A DNA stretch of 9,556 bases, from positions 1 through 9,556 of the forward strand of contig WRFK01000045.1 in the NCBI GenBank assembly GCA_009778835.1. Reading direction: 5' to 3'. A model generated the notes under the pieces. That model did no database searches. It was not told the origin of the DNA and saw only the letters and a list, made by a program, of their open reading frames with translations. A program made the position numbers and the translations under genes. Positions within the stretch are counted from its first letter, which is position 1. Every line of letters starts with the position of its first letter. This stretch comes from Spirochaetaceae bacterium. Its GTDB lineage: Bacteria; Spirochaetota; Spirochaetia; CADAEX01. Of the stretch, positions 1-5,894 are shown piece after piece.

Positions 1-288
1 AAAAAAGATTTTACAAAAATTGCATCAACAGGACAAACCAGGTTAATATCTCTTGCATTAAAAACAGCGCAGGCAGAATTTTACAGAGAGAAAACCGGAA
101 AAAAGCCTTTGGTTCTTCTTGACGATGCTCTTCTGGAGCTCGATAAACAAAAAAAGATAAGATTTATTGAATCATTTCCTGAATATGAACAGGCGTTTTT
201 TACTTTTTTGCCAGGAGAAGAAAAAATTATTTCCGGAAAAAATGGTATATTTTATACAGTTAGTAATGGTGCTATTAAAGAAAGATGA
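1..288 (+). CDS. recF: RecF, DNA replication/repair SMC-like ATPase (3' end only)
   Basis: The open frame enters from the left edge and gives the last 95 residues of RecF, which loads RecA at single-strand gaps together with RecO and RecR. Two family hallmarks are visible. The ABC signature STGQTR (residues 9-14 of the fragment) is the RecF form of the LSGGQ loop, and LVLLDDALLELD (about residues 37-48) is the Walker B strand followed by the D-loop. The N-terminal Walker A half lies outside the window. The stop overlaps the next start as ATGA, so the two genes are translationally coupled. By analogy with other genomes dnaA and dnaN would be expected upstream, but this cannot be seen. The identity is firm from the signature plus Walker B spacing and from the neighbour. 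Confidence 0.9.
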   Translation, partial: KKDFTKIASTGQTRLISLALKTAQAEFYREKTGKKPLVLLDDALLELDKQKKIRFIESFPEYEQAFFTFLPGEEKIISGKNGIFYTVSNGAIKER

Positions 289-569
289 AAAAAGCAGGGG
301 ATCTTTTAAAAGAATTTTTTGATAAGATGGGGATACCGGCAAAGAAAATAGACACTATTTATTCCTGTTGGAACGAAATAGCCGGGAAAGAAATCGCAGA
401 AAATACCAGAGTTATTGATATAAAAAAAGAGGAAATTTCTGTGGAAGCAGACCATCCGGGATGGATTCAGATAATAAATTTAAGAAAAGAGCAGATATTG
501 AAAAATATAAATGAGAAATTTCCGGAAAAAAAAATAATAGAAATAAAAGTAATTCTAAAAAGAGGCTGA
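285..569 (+). CDS. DciA-like DUF721 protein, putative replicative helicase loader
   Basis: This 94-residue protein has the DUF721/DciA core: an N-terminal helix, the conserved Trp in WNEIAGKEIAENT (about 29-41), then the strand pattern leading to DHPGWIQIINLRKEQIL (about 56-72). DciA is the ancestral loader of the DnaB helicase in bacteria that lack DnaC or DnaI. A minimal KH-like domain of about 90-100 residues is normal in lineages that lack the longer proteobacterial tail. The start ATG overlaps the recF stop (ATGA), and the upstream GAAAGA inside recF may act as a weak ribosome site, so coupling to recF is likely. Its position next to recF fits a replication role. The function is inferred from family and position, and the symbol is left blank because only the domain is certain. 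Confidence 0.8.
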   Translation: MKKAGDLLKEFFDKMGIPAKKIDTIYSCWNEIAGKEIAENTRVIDIKKEEISVEADHPGWIQIINLRKEQILKNINEKFPEKKIIEIKVILKRG

Positions 570-576
570 ATTGGCC

Positions 577-629
577 CGGGTTTTGTTAAGAATTTAAATA
601 TTTATTATTTTTTAAAAAAACAAAGCCCG
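577..629 (+). repeat. Inverted repeat with AT-rich loop between the dciA-like gene and rpmH
   Basis: CGGGTTTTGTT (577-587) pairs with AACAAAGCCCG (619-629) over 11 positions, including one G-U. The 31-nt loop is almost pure A/T. No T-run follows the right arm, so it is not a standard intrinsic terminator, although it may end or slow recF transcripts. No DnaA box (TTATCCACA or its complement) is visible around it, so I do not call it an origin. Confidence 0.4.
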
Positions 630-638
630 CAGGTTGAG

Positions 639-684
639 TTGACACCATTTATATAATAAATTATTATAAATCCTCTGCTATAAT
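639..684 (+). promoter_or_regulatory. Promoter(s) for the rpmH-rnpA-yidD-yidC-jag operon
   Basis: A perfect -35 box TTGACA (639-644) is followed after 17 nt by TATTAT (662-667), a 5/6 match to the -10 box. A second candidate lies just downstream: TGCTATAAT (676-684), a perfect -10 with the extended TGn element, which often needs little or no -35. Another TATAAT at 652-657 is too close to TTGACA to pair with it. Either start would give an rpmH leader of roughly 70-90 nt. Strong sigma-70-like signals fit a ribosomal-protein operon. Confidence 0.65.
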
Positions 685-722
685 TCAATTTATGAAAGAG
701 TAAAAATAATTAAAGATAAAAC

Positions 723-738
723 TCTAACTTTGGTTAGA
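723..738 (+). promoter_or_regulatory. Small hairpin in the rpmH leader, before the ribosome binding site
   Basis: TCTAAC (723-728) pairs perfectly with GTTAGA (733-738) around a TTTG tetraloop. It ends 8 nt before the strong Shine-Dalgarno AAGGAG (747-752). It may tune translation or stability of the rpmH mRNA. The stem is short, so chance cannot be excluded. Confidence 0.35.
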
Positions 739-760
739 AACAATATAAGGAGTTTCTTCA

Positions 761-916
761 ATGAAAAGGACTTATCAGCCGAGCAAGGTAAAAAGAAACA
801 GAAAATTCGGCTTTAGAGCAAGGATGAAGACAGTTGGTGGAAGGCTTGTGTTAATGAGAAGAAGACAAAAAGGAAGAAAGAAGCTATCTGTATCTGATGA
901 GAAAAAGCCTTACTAA
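761..916 (+). CDS. rpmH: Ribosomal protein bL34
   Basis: This is a 51-residue, very basic protein with the full L34 pattern: MKRTYQPSKVKR, FGFRARM (16-22), then GGRLVLMRRRQKGRKKLSV. L34 is usually 44-47 residues, and this copy carries a short extra tail (DEKKPY). The start is supported by AAGGAG 8 nt upstream (747-752). L34 is a late-assembled protein of the large ribosomal subunit. The last 20 nt overlap the start of rnpA in another frame, which probably explains the extra residues and couples translation of the two. A strong promoter candidate lies 77-122 nt upstream. The gene was found by direct reading because it is short. Confidence 0.97.
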   Translation: MKRTYQPSKVKRNRKFGFRARMKTVGGRLVLMRRRQKGRKKLSVSDEKKPY

Positions 917-1253
917 AAAAGAAAGGATGAAAAAAGCTGATATTTCAAAAGTTTTTGAAATATCAGAAAGTATAAAAATATCCTGTATAAGATTATTGTA
1001 TTGTAAAAGCAAAAATACATGGAACAGAATAGCTGTAGTATTAAGGAAAGGGTATGGCAATTCTGTAGAGAGAAACCGGGCAAGAAGAGTAATAAAAGAA
1101 ATATATAGGCAGATAAAAAATAATTTGCCTTGCGGATATGACTTTATTTTTTTATTGACTGATAAAATAACCGATTACAAGAGCGCAGATATGATTATGG
1201 TTTCTCTTTTTAAGAAAGCAGGACTTTTGGATGCTTCTGGGAAAATTACTTAA
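897..1253 (+). CDS. rnpA: Ribonuclease P protein component
   Basis: The 118-residue basic protein binds the catalytic RNase P RNA and helps it mature the 5' ends of tRNAs. The N-terminus LTKKERMKKADISKVFE matches the family's opening. The diagnostic RNR motif is present as SVERNRARRVIKEIYR (about 56-71), on the helix that contacts the RNA. The start at 897 lies inside rpmH (20-nt overlap) and has no good ribosome site of its own, so it likely relies on coupling. An internal ATG at 927 would remove the conserved LTKKER opening and is not preferred. The 3' end overlaps yidD by 23 nt. The length is normal. Confidence 0.93.
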   Translation: MRKSLTKKERMKKADISKVFEISESIKISCIRLLYCKSKNTWNRIAVVLRKGYGNSVERNRARRVIKEIYRQIKNNLPCGYDFIFLLTDKITDYKSADMIMVSLFKKAGLLDASGKIT

Positions 1254-1458
1254 TAATATATTTATCGGTTTAGTTATTATATATAAAAAGCTTATCTCCC
1301 CATTGCTTCCTCGTGTCTGTATTTATTATCCAAGTTGCTCATCTTATGCAATTGAAGCTTTAAAAAAATATGGGCCTTTTAAAGGCATCTTCCTTTCCAT
1401 AAAAAGAATTTTACGGTGTCATCCCTTTCATAAGGGAGGGTATGACCCTGTTCCATAG
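1231..1458 (+). CDS. yidD: YidD, membrane protein insertion efficiency factor
   Basis: The 75-residue protein is nearly all family motif. It has an amphipathic N-terminus, KLISPLLP (20-27), the paired cysteines in CIYYPSCSSYA (30-40), then GPFKGIFLSIKRILRCHPFHKGGYDPVP to the end. YidD is a small inner-membrane-associated protein that improves insertion of substrates by YidC. It lies between rnpA and yidC, its usual place in many bacteria. The start lies 23 nt inside rnpA. The length matches the core family without the longer C-terminal tail that some proteobacteria carry. Confidence 0.95.
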   Translation: MLLGKLLNNIFIGLVIIYKKLISPLLPRVCIYYPSCSSYAIEALKKYGPFKGIFLSIKRILRCHPFHKGGYDPVP

Positions 1459-1474
1459 TCTGAGGAGATAAATG

Positions 1475-3217
1475 ATGGAAAAGAATACTATTTATGCAAT
1501 AATTCTATCTGTTTGCGTTATTTCACTGGGATTTTATATTCAAAGAAAACTGTTTCCGTTGCCGCAGGAAGAGCGTCATGTGGTTACAGAATCAGAAAGA
1601 ATAATTCAAGAACAAATAAAAGAAGATACATCCAAAGTAGCTCTCGATGCAGCAGCTGCTATAACAAACAGGGAAGAAGATCCTGACTATTACAGGGAAG
1701 TATCTCTTCAAACAGAAGTATTTGATATAACGTTTTCAAATCTTGGCGGAACAATAAAATCAATAAAACTTAAAGAGCATTTTGATGGCGGAGAAATGCT
1801 TGAGATGATAAATAAAAACAAAGATTCCATAACTGCTTTTAATATTTATATGGGAGATATTAACGCAGATCCTCTTAATGTATATTTTGACACCAGAATA
1901 TACAGCCAGGGCGACAGCATGATAGCAGAGTTTACAAAAGATATAGATATTCCTTCCAGATCAGGTACCGGAGAAAGCACTCCGCTTTCAATCGTAAAAA
2001 AATATATTTTTAAACCATATGACTATCTAATGGAACTGCAGATACAATTTTTAAATAAAAATAATTTAATAATTCCGCTGGATAAAGGCGGATATGCTTA
2101 TACAATCGGCTTTGGTCCCCAGATAGGACCGAAATTTGATAAAATCGACGATAAGAAAGAATTTAGAAGATATGTTACAGATATGGGCGGAAAAAAGAAA
2201 ATAAATAAAATGCCCAAAGAGAAGGGAGAAGTTTCAATTTATGAAAGAATAAATTGGGCTGCTATTTCTGGGAAGTATTTTACAGTAATAGGAATTCCCG
2301 ATGCCACAGTCTATACAACGACTTTCTCAAATAGACCTGTGGATGGCTTTGACGAAGGCGCAAGGCTTTTCTTTTCACGTCCGGTAATAAGAAGTTCCAA
2401 TAATGTAGATGTTTTTAAATTCTATATTGGTCCAAAAAGCCCTGAATATCTAAAAGCATATAATGATCCGGAAAAAAACGGATTTAAAATGAAAGGGCTT
2501 AATCTTGACCGGATTCTTGATACAAGAGCAATGCTTGGTTGGCTTCAGGAAATTCTTAAAGCCATGTTAAACTTTTTTTATAGCCTGGTTCCAAATTATG
2601 GTATTGCAATAATTCTGCTTACAATAGTTGTAAAAATTGTAATGTTTCCTCTTACTCATAAAAGCTATGTATCATCAAGTAAAATGTCGGGGCTTTCTCC
2701 TAAAATGGCAGAACTCAAGGAGAAATATAAAGGCAACCCGCAGAAAATGAATCAAGAAGTAGCAGCTTTATATAAAAAGGCAGGGGTAAACCCATTAGGA
2801 GGATGTCTTCCTTTGCTGCTCCAGATGCCTATTTTTATAGCGTTATATGGTCTTTTAAGCAGTCATTTTGAATTGCGCGGCGCTTCTTTTATTAGTGTGT
2901 GGATATATGACCTTTCTGTAGCGGATTCCATTTATAATTTTGCGCCAATGTCAATTCCTTTTATAGGAAGCGATGTAAGGCTGCTTCCTCTTCTTATGAT
3001 TACTACCCAGATCATTTCAACAAAGCTTATGCAGACTCCGGAAACAGTAAATAATAATCAAATGAAGATGATGACATACATGTTGCCGCTTATGTTTCTT
3101 TTTTTCCTGTACGATGCGCCATCGGGACTTTTGCTTTACTGGACAATGACAAACGTGTTGGGTATTGTTCAGCAAATTATTGTCAATAAAGTTATGAGAA
3201 AGAAAAAATCTGCATGA
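1475..3217 (+). CDS. yidC: YidC membrane protein insertase, long Gram-negative form
   Basis: YidC inserts and folds inner-membrane proteins, alone or with SecYEG. The 580 residues show an N-terminal membrane segment (about 4-22), then a large periplasmic domain (about 30-350) found only in bacteria with an outer membrane. The conserved core follows: NYGIAIILLTIVV, K387, FPLTHKSY, the coiled cytoplasmic hairpin LSPKMAELKEKYKGNPQKM, NPLGGCLPLLLQMPIFIALY, and further membrane helices ending in GLLLYWTMTNVLG. The groove residue that is Arg in E. coli is Lys (387) here, a variant I believe is common outside proteobacteria. An ATG at 1472 also exists. I chose 1475 because GGAG (1464-1467) is then 7 nt away and the protein opens MEKNTI, like its relatives. 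The gene lies 16 nt after yidD and 19 nt before jag. Confidence 0.95.
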   Translation: MEKNTIYAIILSVCVISLGFYIQRKLFPLPQEERHVVTESERIIQEQIKEDTSKVALDAAAAITNREEDPDYYREVSLQTEVFDITFSNLGGTIKSIKLKEHFDGGEMLEMINKNKDSITAFNIYMGDINADPLNVYFDTRIYSQGDSMIAEFTKDIDIPSRSGTGESTPLSIVKKYIFKPYDYLMELQIQFLNKNNLIIPLDKGGYAYTIGFGPQIGPKFDKIDDKKEFRRYVTDMGGKKKINKMPKEKGEVSIYERINWAAISGKYFTVIGIPDATVYTTTFSNRPVDGFDEGARLFFSRPVIRSSNNVDVFKFYIGPKSPEYLKAYNDPEKNGFKMKGLNLDRILDTRAMLGWLQEILKAMLNFFYSLVPNYGIAIILLTIVVKIVMFPLTHKSYVSSSKMSGLSPKMAELKEKYKGNPQKMNQEVAALYKKAGVNPLGGCLPLLLQMPIFIALYGLLSSHFELRGASFISVWIYDLSVADSIYNFAPMSIPFIGSDVRLLPLLMITTQIISTKLMQTPETVNNNQMKMMTYMLPLMFLFFLYDAPSGLLLYWTMTNVLGIVQQIIVNKVMRKKKSA

Positions 3218-3236
3218 TATGCAAGGAGATATAAAT

Positions 3237-3902
3237 ATGATAATGGAATTTGAAGGAAAAACAGAAAAAGAAGCCATCGAAAAAGCCAAAGCAGAGTTGG
3301 GGCTGGAAAGAGATGAATTTGATGTTGAAATTGTGGAGACTTCAAAAAAAGGGTTATTTTTTAAAAAAGGAAATGTAAGAATAAAAATACATCTTAGCAG
3401 CGATAGCCAGCCTGGCGAAGCAAAAAAATATGAACCGGAAACAGAATGTGAAAAAGAGACAAAAGAGTATCTCGAAATTCTTTTGGAAAAGATGGATCTT
3501 CCGGGAAAAGTTTCTATTTCTTTCAGAGAGAATAACAAAGTAGGTTTGACAATAGAATCAGAGTATTCAGGTATTCTTATTGGCAAAAAAGGGAAAACTT
3601 TGGATGCTGTTCAACTTTTGCTAAATGTTTTTGCAGGCAGGTTTGAAGGTTCTCCCAGAATAATTATAGATACAGAGAATTACAGGGTAAGAAAAGAAGA
3701 AAGCCTTGTAAGGCTTGCAATAAAATCCGCAGAACAGGTTAGAAAAAACAGAAGGTCAAAACTTCTTGAGCCAATGAACCCTTTTGAAAGAAGGATTGTT
3801 CATACAACGCTTAATGGGATGGAAGATATTGCAACCAAAAGCGACGGAGAAGGTCTTTTCAAACAAGTTAGAATTATTTACAGGGAAAAACCCGGACTTT
3901 AG
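3237..3902 (+). CDS. jag: Jag/KhpB-type RNA-binding protein (Jag-N, KH, R3H)
   Basis: The 221-residue protein has three parts. A Jag-N domain covers about 3-52 (EFEGKTEKEAIEKAKAELG, then SKKGLFFKKG). A KH domain covers about 75-148, with its GxxG loop as GKKG (116-119). An R3H domain covers about 155-216, with R185 and H189 in NPFERRIVHTTL. Jag/KhpB proteins bind many RNAs and affect cell shape and division in Gram-positives. The linkage to yidC is very widespread. The start at 3237 is preferred over an in-frame ATG at 3219 because AAGGAG (3223-3228) lies 8 nt before it, whereas 3219 is upstream of that site. A third Met at 3243 is also possible. In many genomes mnmE comes next, but not here. 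Confidence 0.92.
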   Translation: MIMEFEGKTEKEAIEKAKAELGLERDEFDVEIVETSKKGLFFKKGNVRIKIHLSSDSQPGEAKKYEPETECEKETKEYLEILLEKMDLPGKVSISFRENNKVGLTIESEYSGILIGKKGKTLDAVQLLLNVFAGRFEGSPRIIIDTENYRVRKEESLVRLAIKSAEQVRKNRRSKLLEPMNPFERRIVHTTLNGMEDIATKSDGEGLFKQVRIIYREKPGL

Positions 3903-3914
3903 AAGATATTACGA

Positions 3915-4607
3915 ATGAAAATTACAGTCAAAAAGATGGTAAAAGCTTTAATACCGTATGGATTGATTTGTCTTTGGCGGATATATCAAAACAAAAAAAA
4001 TACAGTAAAGAAAGACGAATTCGTATGGGAAATGAGCATAAATGAACGTGAATTATATAAAAAATACATTGCCAGCGCAAAAATTTATCTGGAATTTGGT
4101 TCCGGAGGTTCCACAATTGCGGCACTTATCAATACAGAAGGGAAGATATATTCAGTAGAATCCAGCAAAGAATGGATAGATCAAATGAATAGATCGTATA
4201 AAATAATAACTGAATCAAAAAAATCGGGAAGGCTTGCTCTTATTCACGCCAATATTGGCCCTACTGGTGGATGGGGAATCCCAATAAATGAAAATTCGAA
4301 ATCAGAATTGTTTTTAAAATACTCGCAGGAAGTTTTTGAAAAATATCCCGATGCAAAATTGTCTGACGTTGTGCTGATAGACGGTCGTTTCCGTGTCGCT
4401 TGTTTCTTAAATACATTACTCAATACAAAATTAGACACAATAATAATGATTCATGATTTTTGGAATAGAGCAAATTATCATATAATAAAAAACTTTATAA
4501 ATATTGTAGATGGGGCCGATACGCTTATGATTTGTAAAAGGAATGGAAATATTCCCTATGATAAAATAATGCAAGAATATGATAATTACAAATATAATTC
4601 TGAATAA
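3915..4607 (+). CDS. Putative class I SAM-dependent methyltransferase-like protein
   Basis: This is a 230-residue protein. After a hydrophobic, probably membrane-skimming N-terminus (about 8-24), IYLEFGSGGSTIAAL (57-71) forms the glycine-rich first strand-loop of a Rossmann methyltransferase. Then come IYSVESSKEWID (78-89, acidic second strand), DVVLIDGRFRVACFL (151-165) and TIIMIHDF (175-182). I recognise this as a family of uncharacterised proteins, often seen near polysaccharide genes. The substrate is unknown, and SAM use is inferred from fold motifs only. The start has no strong ribosome site; an ATG at 3936 is an alternative that would remove part of the N-terminal segment. It lies 12 nt after jag, so it probably rides on that operon. 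It converges on the WecA-type gene, which hints at a surface-glycan role. Confidence 0.65.
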   Translation: MKITVKKMVKALIPYGLICLWRIYQNKKNTVKKDEFVWEMSINERELYKKYIASAKIYLEFGSGGSTIAALINTEGKIYSVESSKEWIDQMNRSYKIITESKKSGRLALIHANIGPTGGWGIPINENSKSELFLKYSQEVFEKYPDAKLSDVVLIDGRFRVACFLNTLLNTKLDTIIMIHDFWNRANYHIIKNFINIVDGADTLMICKRNGNIPYDKIMQEYDNYKYNSE

Positions 4608-4641
4608 AAATAACGAGATTGCCGAACCATTGAAATTAAGT

Positions 4642-5730
4642 TTATTTAGAGACAGAGTTTTTTCTTGCCTGATTTTTATAATGCAAAATAAGAAAAAGGG
4701 CAGTATATAAAATCCAGGTAACTATAAAAACAGTAAACCCCGAATCCAGTTTTCTGGTTTCAAGAACAGTATACAAAAGCCCGGTAAGCCCTCCAAAAAC
4801 AGAGAAAAGATATATAACAAAAAGAATTTTTTTCTGAGATAATCCAAAATCAATAAGTTTATGGTGAATATGTTCCCTGTCAGGCGATGCAATTGAAAGG
4901 TTTCTTCTTCTTCTTCTTAAAATAGCGGCAATCATATCCATTACAGGTATTACCAAAACAATAAGAGGCATAAATATTGTCTGGGACGAGCCACCCCCTT
5001 TATTGTTTATAAGAGGAATTACAGCAAGGCAGAATCCAAGAAAAAGGCTTCCGGAATCTCCCATAAATATTTTTGCCGGCGGAAAATTAAACACTAAAAA
5101 ACCTAAAATAGCGCCAAAAAGAACAAAAGAGAGGCCTGCTGCTGTATAATTCTGTGTTGTGAAGAAAATTATGCCATAAAAAAAAGATGCTATTAATGCA
5201 ATACCGCCCGCAAGCCCATCCATCCCATCCATCAGATTAATTGCATTGCAGAGGCTTATTATCCAGAAGGCTGTTATAGCATGTGAAAAGAAGCCAAGAG
5301 GGATATCCTGTTCCAGGAAAGGGACATAAAAAAATTCAAGATTAAAGCCGCCAAAAGAAACAATTAATGCAGCGACAAGTTGTATAAAAAGTTTGTGCCA
5401 TGCCCTTATACTAAAAAAATCATCAGCAACACCTAAAATAATAATAATGAGAAATCCCGCAGATAAAGCAAGATAATGATATTTTGATATAGAATTAAGT
5501 TTTATATCTGCAAATTTGCAGATAACAACAAATAAAAAGACGGTTAATAAAAATGAGATAAATATACCAACCCCGCCAATTCTTGGTATATTGCCGGAAT
5601 GAATCTTTCTGTCATTTGTAACATCATACCACCCTTTTTTATGTGACAAAGATATTAAAAAAGGGGTTATTATTAAATTTATAATTAATGCAGCGACGCT
5701 TATAATTAATAGCAAAATAATATTGTTCAT
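4642..5730 (-). CDS. wecA: WecA/TagO-type UDP-sugar:undecaprenyl-phosphate sugar-1-phosphate transferase
   Basis: The 362-residue multi-span membrane protein (about 10-11 helices) transfers a sugar phosphate, usually GlcNAc-1-P, from the UDP-sugar to undecaprenyl phosphate. This is the first step of O-antigen, enterobacterial common antigen or teichoic-acid-like glycans. Visible motifs are DRKIHSGNIPRIGGVGIF (40-57), the catalytic Asp pair in GVADDFF (100-106), NAINLMDGMDGLAGG (162-176), FMGDSGSLFLG (222-232), and the Arg-rich cytoplasmic loop with HIHH (287-290). HIHH favours WecA/TagO over MraY, which has a different His cluster. The sugar specificity is not readable. The gene is divergent from ahcY and convergent with the methyltransferase-like gene. 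No clear Shine-Dalgarno precedes its ATG. Confidence 0.9.
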   Translation of the reverse strand: MNNIILLLIISVAALIINLIITPFLISLSHKKGWYDVTNDRKIHSGNIPRIGGVGIFISFLLTVFLFVVICKFADIKLNSISKYHYLALSAGFLIIIILGVADDFFSIRAWHKLFIQLVAALIVSFGGFNLEFFYVPFLEQDIPLGFFSHAITAFWIISLCNAINLMDGMDGLAGGIALIASFFYGIIFFTTQNYTAAGLSFVLFGAILGFLVFNFPPAKIFMGDSGSLFLGFCLAVIPLINNKGGGSSQTIFMPLIVLVIPVMDMIAAILRRRRRNLSIASPDREHIHHKLIDFGLSQKKILFVIYLFSVFGGLTGLLYTVLETRKLDSGFTVFIVTWILYTALFLILHYKNQARKNSVSK

Positions 5731-5773
5731 GTTAGATTTTTAATTTATCATTTAAATATTAAATAAGCAACAA

Positions 5774-5813
5774 TCCCAGCCTGAAGATTCCAACAAGCAG
5801 GTGCATAGCGGGA
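5774..5813. repeat. Imperfect palindromic segment in the wecA-ahcY divergent gap
   Basis: TCCC (5774-5777) can pair with GGGA (5810-5813), and inside it GCCTG (5779-5783) with CAGGT (5798-5802, one G-U). The segment is visibly richer in G/C than the flanks. It could be a small dispersed palindromic element or the 5' part of a structured ahcY leader. Its strand and role are not decided by the sequence. Confidence 0.35.
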
Positions 5814-5820
5814 AGGAATA

Positions 5821-5860
5821 TTGGTTTTTATAGGCATATATTGTATGCTACGAAAACCAA
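5821..5860 (+). promoter_or_regulatory. Long hairpin/operator-like inverted repeat upstream of ahcY
   Basis: TTGGTTTT (5821-5828) and AAAACCAA (5853-5860) are perfect complements. The inside continues as TA/TA and GCATA (5834-5838) with TATGC (5844-5848) around a 5-nt loop, giving 15 Watson-Crick pairs and one G-U in 40 nt. No T-run follows on either strand, so it is not an intrinsic terminator. It ends 34 nt before the ahcY ATG. It may be an RNA leader element or a protein operator overlapping a weak promoter (TTGGTT, 17 nt, TATGCT at 5844-5849). It does not match a SAH or SAM riboswitch consensus that I know. Confidence 0.55.
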
Positions 5861-5894
5861 AAAATAGTTTTAAATTCATGGGAGAGATAAGTAA

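Noticed and set aside
570..760. Chromosomal origin in the gap before rpmH
   Set aside because: It is AT-rich and next to replication genes, but no DnaA box is visible on either strand. The promoter and hairpins explain much of the gap.
3017..3586. 189-residue minus-strand open frame across the yidC-jag junction
   Set aside because: It is antisense to two certain genes, and its Ser/Phe/His-rich composition is typical of a shadow frame.
5731..5894. Known SAM or SAH riboswitch before ahcY
   Set aside because: The conserved core sequences I know for these classes are absent, so only an unclassified structure is claimed.
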